In this document: in pieces, positions 8,651 to 18,231 of the stretch
Position numbering within the stretch: the first letter of the stretch is position 1
Layout: the number at the start of each line of letters is the position of its first letter
Origin: Limnobaculum allomyrinae
GTDB lineage: Bacteria; Pseudomonadota; Gammaproteobacteria; Enterobacterales; Enterobacteriaceae
Length of the DNA: 64,000 nucleotides
Reading direction: 5' to 3'
Assembly (NCBI RefSeq): GCF_016649425.1
Contig: NZ_JADRCR010000002.1
Coordinates: forward strand, 506,575-570,574
Notes under the pieces: generated by a model
Databases searched by the model: none
Seen by the model: the letters and a program-made list of their open reading frames with translations, nothing else
Told to the model about the DNA's origin: nothing
Made by a program: the position numbers and the translations under genes

Positions 8651-8850
8651 TTAACAGTAATGATGTTGGAGAACTTAGTTCCGATCTTGAAGATGAGTTA
8701 TGGATTTGGCGTCCAATAATGGCTCAACTTGTTACTCTTGAGTCGGTAAAGTCGGGTTCGATTTGTGTAGAGGATTTATTAAAAATTAATGCGTTATTAG
8801 ATATGCGTGACGCAATACAGTCTAAAACGCAACAGGAGAGTCGCATATGA
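8593..8850 (+). CDS. Tail assembly chaperone, -1 frame extension (T-like part)
   Basis: This frame lies one base back from the upstream chaperone and runs to a TGA that overlaps the tape measure ATG (ATGA at 8847-8850). It encodes an acidic segment (SSDLEDELWIWRPIMAQL) then a helical end. It has no convincing start codon with ribosome-binding site of its own. It is best read as the distal part of a 204-residue fusion made by slippage near 8587-8593. An independent start at 8560 (MGGVEIEF) is possible but weak. Confidence 0.6.
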   Translation, partial: YRTIGQPFWKPYYGSGKSVVNSNDVGELSSDLEDELWIWRPIMAQLVTLESVKSGSICVEDLLKINALLDMRDAIQSKTQQESRI

Positions 8851-10724
8851 GTAGTCCGGCGACAATATCATCAGAAAATATTGCAATGTATAACGCATTA
8901 TCTGCCTTACTGGAGAAATTAACTCATCAAATAACACTGATTGGTCAGAAGGTTTCCCAGGTTAATATAGCTCAAAATTTTATATCAGCTAATACAGTTA
9001 ACGCAATTAGTGTAAATATTAATCAGATAAATTTTAAACTTCAGGAGTCAGAGAAAAAAAGTAAGTCCTGGTCTGAAAAATTAAGTGATGCTTCAGATAA
9101 AGTTATTAAAGGCTTTAGTAAAGTAAATGGTTGGTTTGACAATAAATTATCATTGAAAGCTTTAGCCAGTAGTGCCAATCAACTGCAAGACTTACAACAA
9201 AGAATTAAAGGGCTGCCTCAGCTTTTTTGTGATTCTGCTGATGGAATTTATTATTTAACTCAAGAAGCCAATAAAGCACGCATGCCTATTCAGGCTTATG
9301 GTGATGCTTATGTTGATCTGGCAAAAAATAGTAAATTAATGCTGAAATCCCCCGCCGAAGTGACTAATGCACTGAATGCAATGTCTAATGCGCTTAAGCT
9401 TGGAACAGGGAATTCCGAAAAGCAGTCATCAGCTCTAAAGCAACTGTCTTCATCTTTTAGAAAAGGAAAGATTGATGCCACGGCTATGACTGATTTTTTA
9501 TCACATCTAAGTGAAAAAACATTAGGTGAGTTGGCGGCTAACTTAGGTATATCAACCAAAAAGCTTCAGTCAATGGCTAAGCAAGGCAAAATTACTGGAG
9601 TTCAATTAAATAAGGCATTAAATAAATCGGCACCTGGAATGCAGAAGGAAGTCGATCAGCTGCCGATGAAATGGAGTGATGCTGTTACTAAAGTTAGTAA
9701 TCGTTGGGATGAGCTTATTTTTGCTTTAGAAAGCCGTAGTGGTGTCATTACTAAAGTTTCAAATATGTTCATTAAAGGATTCGACTTAGTTGAGAAGGCT
9801 ATTAATTGGTTGATTGTTAACTGTGGCAGTGTTGAAAATGCATTAGGATTAATTGCCAGTGTTATAGGTCTTGTATTTGCAGGGAAAGCAGTAGCGCCAA
9901 TTTTATCTTTTATTTCCATACTGGGAAAACTAGGGCCTGTCATTAATACATTAAAAACAAGTTTTGGTATTCTTCGGACCGTTCTTTTCAGTGTCGGTTG
10001 GCCTATTTGGGCTATTATCGCAGCAGTTCTGGCATTAGTGGATGCCTATCATTGGATTAAAGGTGAAGAGTCTGTTATTGGCAGTTTAATTGGCCCCTGG
10101 GATAAATATTTAGCATCATTAAAAGATATTTTTGCAAGTGTTGAATTAATATTCTCAGGTTTTATAACATCAGCTAAGGGCTTAGGAGAAATAATTTCCG
10201 GATTATTTACTCTGGATAAAGATAAGATCCAAGCAGGTTTTGAACAGTTATGTTCTGGTATTTTAAATATAGTTGATGGTTTTAAGGAATCAATAAGAGG
10301 CGCAATTAATTACTTTATTGAGCCATTGAAATCCATTGGTCCTGGTATTCTGGGCTTTTTGGGTTATAGCGATACCCAAAGTGAGGAAAGCAACCTTCAA
10401 CAAGATTCACCTAAGACTGAGCCAGGGAAACCTGCTCTTAATCCGAAGGCCAGAATACTTGCCGAAAAACTAACAGAATCTAATCAAGGTATAGCTCAGT
10501 TAACTAAAAATGAAAATTTTGGTGTTCCAGTATTGTCAACAAAAGCTGTAGCTGGTGTTACTAATAATAGTAGTAATAATATTGTTAGTAATCAAAAAAT
10601 TGATGTTCACGTTACTGCTAATTCACCGCAAGAGCTAACCCGTTCAGTTACTAAGGCTGTTATTAAAGGTGCTAATGAAAGCCAGGCGAATTTAATTAAC
10701 GAAGTAAATAGGGGGCTTAATTAA
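8847..10724 (+). CDS. Tape measure protein
   Basis: The 625-residue protein has a helical N-terminal half. A tape-measure-domain block follows at residues 150-300 (motifs 'KSPAEVTNALNAMSNALKLG', 'ISTKKLQSMAKQGKIT' and 'KWSDAVTKVSNRWDELI'). Two hydrophobic stretches sit near residues 325-360 and 370-405 and would cross or contact the membrane during DNA delivery. The length predicts a short tail. The start overlaps the chaperone extension by 4 bases, and the end overlaps the next gene (TAATG), showing translational coupling. Confidence 0.85.
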   Translation: MSSPATISSENIAMYNALSALLEKLTHQITLIGQKVSQVNIAQNFISANTVNAISVNINQINFKLQESEKKSKSWSEKLSDASDKVIKGFSKVNGWFDNKLSLKALASSANQLQDLQQRIKGLPQLFCDSADGIYYLTQEANKARMPIQAYGDAYVDLAKNSKLMLKSPAEVTNALNAMSNALKLGTGNSEKQSSALKQLSSSFRKGKIDATAMTDFLSHLSEKTLGELAANLGISTKKLQSMAKQGKITGVQLNKALNKSAPGMQKEVDQLPMKWSDAVTKVSNRWDELIFALESRSGVITKVSNMFIKGFDLVEKAINWLIVNCGSVENALGLIASVIGLVFAGKAVAPILSFISILGKLGPVINTLKTSFGILRTVLFSVGWPIWAIIAAVLALVDAYHWIKGEESVIGSLIGPWDKYLASLKDIFASVELIFSGFITSAKGLGEIISGLFTLDKDKIQAGFEQLCSGILNIVDGFKESIRGAINYFIEPLKSIGPGILGFLGYSDTQSEESNLQQDSPKTEPGKPALNPKARILAEKLTESNQGIAQLTKNENFGVPVLSTKAVAGVTNNSSNNIVSNQKIDVHVTANSPQELTRSVTKAVIKGANESQANLINEVNRGLN

Positions 10725-11404
10725 TGAGCCAGATTTGGGGGGTATTAGCAAAATTTATCAATAAAAAAAATAGCGTTATAAGTATATATGGTAATTACAT
10801 AAATATGGAGTTTGAAGTTGTCACGAATGAAGTTCATTCATGGACAGCTGAAACAACTTCCAATCCTGTGGAAAAAGGGGAACCTGTAAGCGATCATGTT
10901 CAGAGAAAGCCAGATACATTGCAGATGACAGGTATTGTTAGTAATGCATCAATTCATGGAAAGTTAGGCGGATTGATTGAACGGATGGACTTAGGCCTGG
11001 GCACTGAATCTATGGTTCAACAAGCATTTGATAAATTATATAAATTAATGGATGAAAAGCGGCCTGTTACTGTTTATACCCAATACAAATATTATCCTGA
11101 TATGGTTCTGACGAGTTTGAATATTCCGCGAACCGTAGAATCGGGGGATTGTATTGAATTTACGGCAACATTTACTCATGTTCGGTGTGTTTCAACACTA
11201 TTGGTTAGCGCTGAAGATGCTGGTATTAATGCAGAAAATAGTGATTCAGTCGAGACCTCTCGTAAGTCTTCACCAGAAAAAAATAGAGGTAAAGTCCCTT
11301 GTGAGCCAGCTTCTGGAGAGACAGAAAAAGGTGCGGATACCACTTTTAATGGCTCATGTGGTCCTGAAGGATGTCAAGGTGTCGATACTGGTCGATCATG
11401 GTGA
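10724..11404 (+). CDS. Dit-like phage baseplate protein
   Basis: The 226-residue product contains 'SDHVQRKPDTLQMTGIVSN', the signature of Dit-like baseplate proteins (N-terminal domain of the phage baseplate family) that join tube and baseplate. Residues 20-160 form the conserved part. The last 60 residues are polar and variable (Glu, Ser and Lys rich) and probably flexible. It overlaps the tape measure stop by one base. Confidence 0.7.
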   Translation: MSQIWGVLAKFINKKNSVISIYGNYINMEFEVVTNEVHSWTAETTSNPVEKGEPVSDHVQRKPDTLQMTGIVSNASIHGKLGGLIERMDLGLGTESMVQQAFDKLYKLMDEKRPVTVYTQYKYYPDMVLTSLNIPRTVESGDCIEFTATFTHVRCVSTLLVSAEDAGINAENSDSVETSRKSSPEKNRGKVPCEPASGETEKGADTTFNGSCGPEGCQGVDTGRSW

Positions 11405-11423
11405 TTAATCAACAGGCGGTAAG

Positions 11424-11744
11424 ATGGCTAAATATATAAAAGTACCGTTGATAGCTGGATTAGCCGATCAACGATTAGACGTTATTTTAGATTCGGAAAC
11501 ATTTTCACTAAGAGTTTATTGGAATGAGTATTCAGGTTATTGGTCTTTAAATATTGACCAACGGAATCGAGATGTTATTTTTAGTGGTATTAAATTAGTT
11601 AAAAATACTCCATTATTATCTCGTTATAATATTAAATCTCCTGCTGGTGACTTTGTTTTTTATGATAACAATAGTGGTAAATCCAGACCTGATTTTGAAT
11701 CTTTAGGTAATGATCATATTCTTATTTATCGCAGTTACAACTGA
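11424..11744 (+). CDS. Phage baseplate plug protein
   Basis: A 106-residue product, MAKYIKVPLIAGLADQRLDV, with 'FSLRVYWNEYSGYWSLNI' and the C-terminal 'LIYRSYN'. These match the baseplate plug family (DUF6983), which closes the baseplate centre in Pam3-like tails. The order Dit-like, plug, hub, spike is the expected one. GGCGGTAAG precedes the ATG. Confidence 0.7.
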   Translation: MAKYIKVPLIAGLADQRLDVILDSETFSLRVYWNEYSGYWSLNIDQRNRDVIFSGIKLVKNTPLLSRYNIKSPAGDFVFYDNNSGKSRPDFESLGNDHILIYRSYN

Positions 11745-11771
11745 TTGTATTTAACTTAATAAGGTGACGAT

Positions 11772-12713
11772 ATGCTATTTGACCGTGTCGCTGAGCTGAC
11801 GGTTGGCGAGGCTAATGGTAATGCCGTTGTTATTAATGACTTGCGATTTTCTTTTTCTATAGAAAAAGATAATGATAAATCTACTAATAAATTAACATTG
11901 AAAATATATAACATGAATAAACAAACTCGCAGTATTGTTGAACATGTTAATAATAATGTTATTTTAAAGGCGGGTTATAAAGATGACATAGGTGCTGTGA
12001 CAATATTTACAGGATCAGTTGTCAGTGCATGGACCATTAGTGTAGGTAATGACATTATCACAGAACTATCTGTTCGTGATGGTATTTTACCATTAAGAGA
12101 TACAAAGATATCTTTAAGTTATATAAAAGGAACATCAGCATTATCAATACTTGATGATGTGATGGAATCTTTTTCTATTCCAGTTAAACCACTCCCTAAA
12201 AATTTAATCGATAAATTTTATTATGGCGGTTATTCATTTTGTGGTAAGGCTGAAGGTGCAATGAGTGAAATCTGCCATTATCTTGGATTAACCTGGTCTA
12301 TTCAGAATAATGAAATTCAGATACTGGATAAAAATAGTCCTTTTGGTGATGAGATTGTAGTTCTGACACCGGAAAATGGATTAATTAATATTCCGGAAAG
12401 AATAATTGATGCAACACGTAAGAAATCTCAAGGTGATAGTTCTCCTCCATCTGGAATGGTTTTATCTGAAAGTTTTAAAGAGGGAGAACATTTTCAAATC
12501 GATGGTTACAAGGTTAATTGCTTATTACAACCAAGAATATACCCAGGTTGCTATGTTGGATTAGAAAGCAATGTTCTGTTATTAGATCCATTAATTGATA
12601 GTAGTAACACTAACCGTCCCAGAGCTTTTTTTCGGGCTGAAACAGTAATACACCGGGGAGATACTCATGAGAATGATTGGTTAACTGAGTGCCAATTAAA
12701 ATCAATTGGATAA
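11772..12713 (+). CDS. Baseplate hub protein
   Basis: The product is 313 residues long. Its N terminus has the sequence 'LRFSFSIEKDNDKSTNKLTLKIYNM' in pieces, followed by beta-barrel-like segments. 'GTSALSILDDVMESF' and 'YSFCGKAEGAMSEICHYLGL' resemble the gp27/gpD-type hub that carries the central spike. AAGGTG lies 8 bases before the ATG. The next gene encodes the spike, 8 bases downstream. Confidence 0.7.
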   Translation: MLFDRVAELTVGEANGNAVVINDLRFSFSIEKDNDKSTNKLTLKIYNMNKQTRSIVEHVNNNVILKAGYKDDIGAVTIFTGSVVSAWTISVGNDIITELSVRDGILPLRDTKISLSYIKGTSALSILDDVMESFSIPVKPLPKNLIDKFYYGGYSFCGKAEGAMSEICHYLGLTWSIQNNEIQILDKNSPFGDEIVVLTPENGLINIPERIIDATRKKSQGDSSPPSGMVLSESFKEGEHFQIDGYKVNCLLQPRIYPGCYVGLESNVLLLDPLIDSSNTNRPRAFFRAETVIHRGDTHENDWLTECQLKSIG

Positions 12714-12721
12714 GGTTAAAA

Positions 12722-13387
12722 ATGGCAGAAAATAATAATTTATTACAAGCGTTGCAATCAATCGTGCAAGCAGAAAATAGCCAAATTAATACCGCAGTCA
12801 ATGGCATCATTGAAAGCTACAGTGCAGGCATTGCATGTGTAAAGCCAATACCACAAAAGCGATTTAATGACGGAAGTAAAATCGATTACCCCGTTATCCC
12901 AAATGTCCCCGTCATGTGGCCTCGCTTCGCCGGAGATGTTGCCGGTGTCAAAGGTCCGGTAAGGCCTGGAGATAAATGTCTGTTGGTTTTTTGTCAACAG
13001 GCGGTGGACGACAGCGATGATGAGCGCCGTTTTTCTCTTACTGATGCCTACTGCATTGTTGGTGGTTTTGGTGCTGCAAAAGATCGTGGTGCTGAAAATG
13101 ACCAGATGCAACTCTATTTTGGTGAGGCCTACGTGGCTCTGACCGAAGATGGCAAATTGCTGATTAATGCACCGGCTGGTGTAGAGATAACGACGCCAGA
13201 AACCTTGAACAAAGGTTTATTAACTACGGAAGGCAAGCTGAGCTATCAGGCAGGAATGTCCGGTACGGGTGGAGCAACCATTAACGGCACCGTGAAGGCA
13301 ACGGGTGATGTTCAGGGTAGCGGTATTTCATTAATTCAACATACCCATCGTGAACATGATGGGCCTTCTACAGGGTCAGCCCAATGA
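12722..13387 (+). CDS. Membrane-puncturing spike, Gp138 family
   Basis: The start at 12722 (MAENNNLL) follows AAGG and avoids overlap with the hub gene. The 221-residue product has an OB-fold-like N-terminal part ('VKPIPQKRFNDGSKIDYPVI', 'GPVRPGDKCLLVF'), a beta-prism-like middle and a tip sequence HTHREHDG. The paired histidines at the tip resemble the iron-binding apex of P2 gpV and phi92 gp138. It would pierce the target outer membrane on contraction. It overlaps the gp25 gene by ATGA. Confidence 0.85.
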   Translation: MAENNNLLQALQSIVQAENSQINTAVNGIIESYSAGIACVKPIPQKRFNDGSKIDYPVIPNVPVMWPRFAGDVAGVKGPVRPGDKCLLVFCQQAVDDSDDERRFSLTDAYCIVGGFGAAKDRGAENDQMQLYFGEAYVALTEDGKLLINAPAGVEITTPETLNKGLLTTEGKLSYQAGMSGTGGATINGTVKATGDVQGSGISLIQHTHREHDGPSTGSAQ

Positions 13388-13737
13388 TTGATCTAAAACT
13401 TGATACTACGGGCGATCTCGATTTGCGGCGTAATGACCTGTCATGGGTCGATGGCGCAGAACGTGTACATCAACAACTGCAGATTAAGCTGAAATTATGG
13501 AAAGGTGAGTGGTTCTTAAACACGGAGTTTGGCACACCTTACTTACAGCAGATTCTGGGAAAACACATCACGCTGAATGGCGCTCTGGCAGCGCTAAAAA
13601 ATAGTATTAACGAGGTGGACGGTGTACAGGAGATCGAACAATTTAACTATGACTTTGACCGGCAAACCCGGCAGTTAACCGTGCATTTTGCCGTTAAAAC
13701 ACCTTATGGTTTAGTCAAATATAAAGGTAAACAATAA
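13384..13737 (+). CDS. Baseplate wedge protein, gp25-like
   Basis: The 117-residue product shows 'GAERVHQQLQIKLKLWKGEW' and 'FLNTEFGTPYLQQILGK', the core of gp25/lysozyme-like baseplate proteins (no lysozyme activity expected). These initiate sheath assembly with gp6/J. It overlaps both neighbours by 1 to 4 bases, in the tight baseplate operon. Confidence 0.85.
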   Translation: MIDLKLDTTGDLDLRRNDLSWVDGAERVHQQLQIKLKLWKGEWFLNTEFGTPYLQQILGKHITLNGALAALKNSINEVDGVQEIEQFNYDFDRQTRQLTVHFAVKTPYGLVKYKGKQ

Positions 13738-15158
13738 TGGCTTTAACTAAAGATGGCTACACAATCAAACGGTTAGCTGAGCTGAAAAAAGAGTATGACC
13801 GTTTGCTAATTAATCGCTTTGGACCGATCAATACTCAGCCTGACTCGGTTATCGGGCAGTTAGAAGGTATTTGGGCTGAAGCATTAGCCAATATCTATGA
13901 GCAAGTCCAGGATACCTATCACTCTATGTATCCATTCAGTGCAGAGGGTGTTTCTCTGGATGGTGCGGTGTCATATGTAGGGATCACCCGGTTTGCTGCT
14001 ACTTCAACTCAGGTGATTGCTGCAGTGTATGGTCGCGAATCAACTTTACTGAAAAGTGGCGCTCAGGCAACGGATGGAAATCAACGTTACCAAAGCGTGC
14101 TGGACGTGGTTATCAGTCGAGCCAATGCCATTGATATTCAAATCGAAATTGATACAAAAGACAACACGGAGTACGCCATTAATATTAGTGGTGTGTTATT
14201 TAAGTATCATTCTGGAAGTAATACGTCAGCAGGACAAATTGCAGAAGGGTTTGGTGAGCAGTTAAACCCCAACGTTTTACGTTATGAAATAAAAGAGAAA
14301 ACATTGCGCATCTATGCAGCAGATGGTTTTACTCCTTTTGCTCTTTCGGTCGGGGAATATTTAAAGCTAACTCAAATTGGTTCTCCAGCTCGTTTTATTG
14401 CAATGGAAGAGGGACGAAAGGTTCTGCCTGTGGGGGCATTAACGGAAATCATTACTCCACGTAGCGGTTGGGATGCCATTTCAAACCTGAATGATGGGGT
14501 GATTGGTCGGGAACGAGAAAGTGATGCAGAACTGCGACTGCGATTCGAGCAATCCCGTCAGGTAACCGGCTCGGCAACCGTTAAAGCCATCCGTGCCAGA
14601 CTGATTCAGGAAGTTACTGGTGTTAGTGAGGTTCATATTTTTGAAAACCGAACTAATTGCGTATCTGAGGATGGTATTCCACCACACGGTTTTGAGGCTT
14701 TGGTAGTTGGTGGCGATAACCAAAGTGTTGCAGAGGCTTTATGGAAATATAAGCCCGCTGGTATCGAAACGTTCGGTTCAAATAGCGTCATGGTGAAAGA
14801 CGAAAATGGTGATGGTCAGCAAATTCGCTTTTCAAGACCAAACCAGCAATATGCCTGGATCAAAATTAATATTACCGGGCTATATGACGAAGAAATTCTG
14901 CCACAGGATGTGATTAAAAATATCAGAAAAGCGGTGCTGAGTTATGGCGAAACTCTGGGTATTGGCGATGATATCATTTTACAGCGTATGCTGGGGCCAA
15001 TTTACAGTAATACCAGTGGGTTAGCTGAAATAGTTATTGAAGCAGCGGTTACCAGTGAACCTGCTCAACAACCCTCTTATCAAGCAGAAAATATAGCAAT
15101 AGATAAACGCAGCGTTGCGTTGTTCGATGAAATTCGGCTGGAGGTGATTGGATTATGA
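13737..15158 (+). CDS. Baseplate J/gp47 family protein
   Basis: The 473-residue product has the N-terminal 'INTQPDSVIGQLEGIWAEAL' block and the central 'RERESDAELRLRFEQSRQ' and 'SATVKAIRARLIQEVTGVSE' blocks of the baseplate J/gp47 family, the wedge protein that triggers sheath contraction. Length is near the family norm. The start shares TAATGG with the gp25 stop and the end overlaps the next gene by ATGA. Confidence 0.88.
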   Translation: MALTKDGYTIKRLAELKKEYDRLLINRFGPINTQPDSVIGQLEGIWAEALANIYEQVQDTYHSMYPFSAEGVSLDGAVSYVGITRFAATSTQVIAAVYGRESTLLKSGAQATDGNQRYQSVLDVVISRANAIDIQIEIDTKDNTEYAINISGVLFKYHSGSNTSAGQIAEGFGEQLNPNVLRYEIKEKTLRIYAADGFTPFALSVGEYLKLTQIGSPARFIAMEEGRKVLPVGALTEIITPRSGWDAISNLNDGVIGRERESDAELRLRFEQSRQVTGSATVKAIRARLIQEVTGVSEVHIFENRTNCVSEDGIPPHGFEALVVGGDNQSVAEALWKYKPAGIETFGSNSVMVKDENGDGQQIRFSRPNQQYAWIKINITGLYDEEILPQDVIKNIRKAVLSYGETLGIGDDIILQRMLGPIYSNTSGLAEIVIEAAVTSEPAQQPSYQAENIAIDKRSVALFDEIRLEVIGL

Positions 15159-15895
15159 CGTTTCCCTACAGGAAAACAGCCCTTTCACGGTTGGTAGGGC
15201 AATTTCACGATAAGCCAAGAGTTAAAGCGCTGATGGAGTCAATGGTGGCTCCACTTGAAGATATCTCAACCGACCTGGACGAAATTAAGCATCTTCGTTG
15301 GGTAGATAATGCAATAGGCGCTCAGTTGGATGGTTGCGGTTATATCGTTGGTGTCACTCGCTTGAGTCGGAGTGATGATGAGTACCGAATGGCGATTAAA
15401 TCACGGATCCTCAGTAATACTTCACAGGCAAGGCCACAAGACCTGATTGAAGGAGTTCGCTTTTTAACTAAAGCGACAGAGGTTCAGTATATGGAAAGCT
15501 ATCCTGCCTGCGCGTTGCTGTTTTCTAATGGTAAAACAGTACCGGAAGGCAGTCAGACTATTTTACAGGATATCGCACCCACCTCGATTGAGAATGTTCC
15601 ATTAATGGTGAGTTATGGGCGAGCAGCCCCCTTTCGCACCGGGCGTCTGGCTCAATCAATGAGCATGAAAGTGGAGACTTCTGATGAAAGTGGTCGATTA
15701 CAAACTAACGATCAACAGCTAACTATTAGCAATAGTAATCCACAGGGTTCAGCTCGCTTATCGGGAATGTCGCCAAATAAACTTTCACTCACGGCTAATC
15801 ACGCCAAAATCAGCGTTGGCGGCGGTATTCTGGCTGTCAGCACCAGTTATCAGGTCTTTGATAACGGATATCATTTACCAGGAGTTTTTCAATGA
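15155..15895 (+). CDS. Baseplate wedge protein, DUF2612-type
   Basis: The 246-residue product carries 'LRWVDNAIGAQLDGCGYIVG' and 'DEYRMAIKSRILSNTSQARP', the typical core of DUF2612 proteins that follow gpJ in this tail type and link baseplate to fibres. It overlaps gpJ and the first fibre gene by 4 bases each. Confidence 0.8.
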   Translation: MTFPYRKTALSRLVGQFHDKPRVKALMESMVAPLEDISTDLDEIKHLRWVDNAIGAQLDGCGYIVGVTRLSRSDDEYRMAIKSRILSNTSQARPQDLIEGVRFLTKATEVQYMESYPACALLFSNGKTVPEGSQTILQDIAPTSIENVPLMVSYGRAAPFRTGRLAQSMSMKVETSDESGRLQTNDQQLTISNSNPQGSARLSGMSPNKLSLTANHAKISVGGGILAVSTSYQVFDNGYHLPGVFQ

Positions 15896-16509
15896 CCACT
15901 TTTGCAGAAAATAATATTGTTTTCCCTGATGGGCAATTAAACGTTGCCCCTTTGCCTGAAGCGCTTATGCGTAATGGCTTTACGCCTGAAACCCGTGATG
16001 CACCGGGCATGCCGCTACCAGCACAATATCTGAACTGGTTGTTTAGGGATGTTTATCGTAACCAGCAAGCTAATCAAGATGCTACAAATAATGCGTTAAA
16101 GAAAGATGCTAATCTGTCAGATATAGTTGATCGGGATGAAGCTTTAAAAAATCTTGAATTGAAAGAGGCTGCAAAAAGAGATGTGGGGAATGGTGAAAAC
16201 CAAATTCCTGATATGTCATCTTTTGCGAACTCATTACAAAATAATGGCTGGCAGAAGCTTCCCGGTGGATTGATAATTCAGTGGGGAACCACTCTAGTAA
16301 ATTCTAGTGGTGATGCCGTAATTAATTTTCCAACTGCATTTAAAGTAGCTTGTTATGCTGTAATTCCTGTTTCTGGTCAAACGATGTCGGCTGCTTATGC
16401 ATATACATCGGTGACAAAAACATCAGCTGTAATACCTCATTACAATACAGTTACGGGAACAAAATCCACCGGGGGATCAAATACTCAATGGATGGCTATT
16501 GGAGTTTAA
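15892..16509 (+). CDS. Tail fibre protein, short
   Basis: The 205-residue product starts with a baseplate-attachment domain ('PGMPLPAQYLNWLFRDVYRN'). A shaft segment follows with NLELKEAAKRDVGNGENQIP, then a compact tip beginning 'GWQKLPGGLIIQWGTT' and ending TQWMAIGV. It is translationally coupled to the DUF2612 gene. The tip ends in the same style (QWMAIGV/QWIAIGA) as the silent cassette at 18670. No Tfa gene follows it. It probably makes a second, constant fibre or the connector for the switching one. Confidence 0.75.
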   Translation: MTTFAENNIVFPDGQLNVAPLPEALMRNGFTPETRDAPGMPLPAQYLNWLFRDVYRNQQANQDATNNALKKDANLSDIVDRDEALKNLELKEAAKRDVGNGENQIPDMSSFANSLQNNGWQKLPGGLIIQWGTTLVNSSGDAVINFPTAFKVACYAVIPVSGQTMSAAYAYTSVTKTSAVIPHYNTVTGTKSTGGSNTQWMAIGV

Positions 16510-16710
16510 TAATATCTTAGTACTCTTATCTGCTTAGAATAATAAAAAGATTAATCAGAAATTTAATTGGTTATTATAAAAGGTTTTATATTGAGATAAA
16601 TATCTCAGCCTTAATGCTTTAAAAATCCCTATATCTTGCAAAGAAATTAGTTTCTCGGCAGGTTATCTATTGATCTTTTTTAGACCGAATAAATTTATAA
16701 GGAAAATGAA

Positions 16711-17463
16711 ATGGCTTTAACAACAGAACAAGAACAAGCGTTATTAGCATTATTAGATGAAAAGAAGATAACTTTATCAGAATTACCCGCAGCAACGGAT
16801 TTAAGTGCAGAAGATCTACTGCTTATTCGGCAGGGTATTATTGATAAATCGGTTAATAATAATGTACTAAGAAAATACTTTACTCCGGCGGCGTCTTCTT
16901 TCACTGATTCCGGTATTGTGAAGTTAAGTAATGCAATTAACAGTGATGATGAAAGCATTGCAGCAACCTCAAAAGCAGTTAAATCGGCGCATAGTATCGC
17001 TTTGCAAGCGAGTCAGGATGTAGCTGCTAAAACGTTAAGTAAAAGTGCTAATTTGTCTGATGTTGCTGATCCAGTCGAGGTTCTGAAAAACCTTGGTTTA
17101 TCAGAAGCAGCGAAAAGAGGGGTAGGCGATGGTGAAAATCAGATTCCTGATATGAATTCATTTACATCCATGAAAGGCGGGGCAAATGGTACATATCTTA
17201 AATTACCGGGAGGTTTTATTTTACAAACCGGACGAGCAGAAACAAACCGCCTTTCAGCTTCATTAATCAACTTGCCAATTGCGTTTCCAAAGAGCAGTTA
17301 TAATATTGTTGGCGTCTCAATTGATCAGACTTGGAGTACTGTAGCAACGTGTGCGCCTCAAACTGCAAGTTCATTTTATTTGAGTACCTGGGGGGCAGGA
17401 TCTACCGCTAATCTGGGGGTTCGTCAGGAAAGCCTTGTATATTGGATTGCATTTGGTTACTAA
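16711..17463 (+). CDS. Tail fibre protein with invertible C terminus (expressed form)
   Basis: The 250-residue product starts after AAGGAAAATGAA at 16711. Residues 1-128 are constant. The crossover site at 17081-17106 encodes 'VLKNLGLSEA' and lies inside the gene. The remaining 122 residues, from the glycine of that motif, form the exchangeable tip ('LKLPGGFILQTGRAETNRLS' to YWIAFGY). Inversion of 17094-19046 would replace the tip in frame with the cassette encoded at 18670-19044 on the other strand. The tip should set receptor range. The next gene, 17 bases on, is its matching assembly chaperone. Confidence 0.85.
   Translation: MALTTEQEQALLALLDEKKITLSELPAATDLSAEDLLLIRQGIIDKSVNNNVLRKYFTPAASSFTDSGIVKLSNAINSDDESIAATSKAVKSAHSIALQASQDVAAKTLSKSANLSDVADPVEVLKNLGLSEAAKRGVGDGENQIPDMNSFTSMKGGANGTYLKLPGGFILQTGRAETNRLSASLINLPIAFPKSSYNIVGVSIDQTWSTVATCAPQTASSFYLSTWGAGSTANLGVRQESLVYWIAFGY
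17081..17106 (+). repeat. Left DNA-inversion crossover site (gix/hix-like)
   Basis: Twenty-six bases with near-perfect dyad symmetry: TTCTGAAAAACC, central TT, GGTTTATCAGAA. The layout (12-bp half sites around a 2-bp core) is that of the Hin/Gin/Cin/Pin recombination sites. It lies within the fibre coding sequence. Confidence 0.88.
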
Positions 17464-17479
17464 GGAGGATAGATAAATA

Positions 17480-17902
17480 ATGTTCCTATACAGCGCGATA
17501 AACAATGCATTTTATCCATTGGAAATGAAACCATTATATGAATCCGTTGGTACATGGCCTGTTGACGGTGTAGATGTTGACAAATTAACGTTCGAGGCTT
17601 TTAGTGGGAATGTACCAGTTGGTAAAGTTCGTGCATCAAATGAGTATGGACTGCCTGTTTGGGTAGATATTCCTCCAGCATCACAAGAGGAGCTGATTAG
17701 TGCTGCTAGTAATGAAAAATCATGGTTACTAATGCTGGCAGATACTACACTAAACGCACTAAAAGATGCGGTAGAACTTGATATGGCTACTGATAAAGAA
17801 TTAGAGCGATATACAGTCTGGCGTAAATACCGTGTATTACTCAGCCGTATTGATGTGAGAGAAGCTCCCGATATTGAATGGCCTGACAAGCCGATTGAAT
17901 AA
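17480..17902 (+). CDS. Tail fibre assembly protein (Tfa), expressed copy
   Basis: The 140-residue product begins MFLYSAINNAFYPLEMKPLY and contains 'GLPVWVDIPPASQEELI', typical of Tfa/gp38 proteins. These help the preceding fibre tip to fold and trimerise. It lies inside the invertible segment directly after the expressed tip, so tip and chaperone switch together. The C-terminal PDIEWPDKP is a common Tfa ending. Confidence 0.85.
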   Translation: MFLYSAINNAFYPLEMKPLYESVGTWPVDGVDVDKLTFEAFSGNVPVGKVRASNEYGLPVWVDIPPASQEELISAASNEKSWLLMLADTTLNALKDAVELDMATDKELERYTVWRKYRVLLSRIDVREAPDIEWPDKPIE

Positions 17903-17992
17903 TAAATTTTTTTTCAATTTCTTTTGCTGTCGAGTGATTAATTTGGCAATTTGAAATATTAATTGATGAGTTCATAATTCGACTATGCGAAT

Positions 17993-18029
17993 TATAGCGC
18001 GGTGTTAAGTAATATTTCGCCGCGCTATA
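17993..18029. terminator. Shared hairpin between the convergent fibre cassettes
   Basis: A perfect 10-bp stem (TATAGCGCGG with CCGCGCTATA) has a 17-base loop and a following ATTTTT. It sits in the 329-base gap between the two tfa genes (17903-18231), which holds no gene. Because the segment flips, it may serve whichever cassette is in use. Confidence 0.7.
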
Positions 18030-18231
18030 TTTTTAAAATTATATATTAAATATTTTTAACCTGCATTAAAAATAATTTCTATACTCAGAAATGCATCTAA
18101 ACTCTTCCTTGTTATATTTAGATATATAGCAATGAATCAGTAACTTTAAATAATAATTATCTCCAATAAACAATGGTGATTATATCGTTATTTTTTAATA
18201 AAATAAATATGATACAAGCACCTTAGATTAG

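Noticed and set aside
8560-8850. Independent gene starting at 8560 in the tail operon
   Set aside because: The start lies deep in the chaperone gene without a convincing ribosome-binding site; a -1 frameshift product explains the frame better.
16142-16167. A third crossover-like sequence in the first fibre gene
   Set aside because: It encodes the same LKNLELKEA motif but matches the left site at only about 16 of 26 bases and lacks the dyad symmetry. It is more likely shared ancestry of the fibre shafts than a working site.
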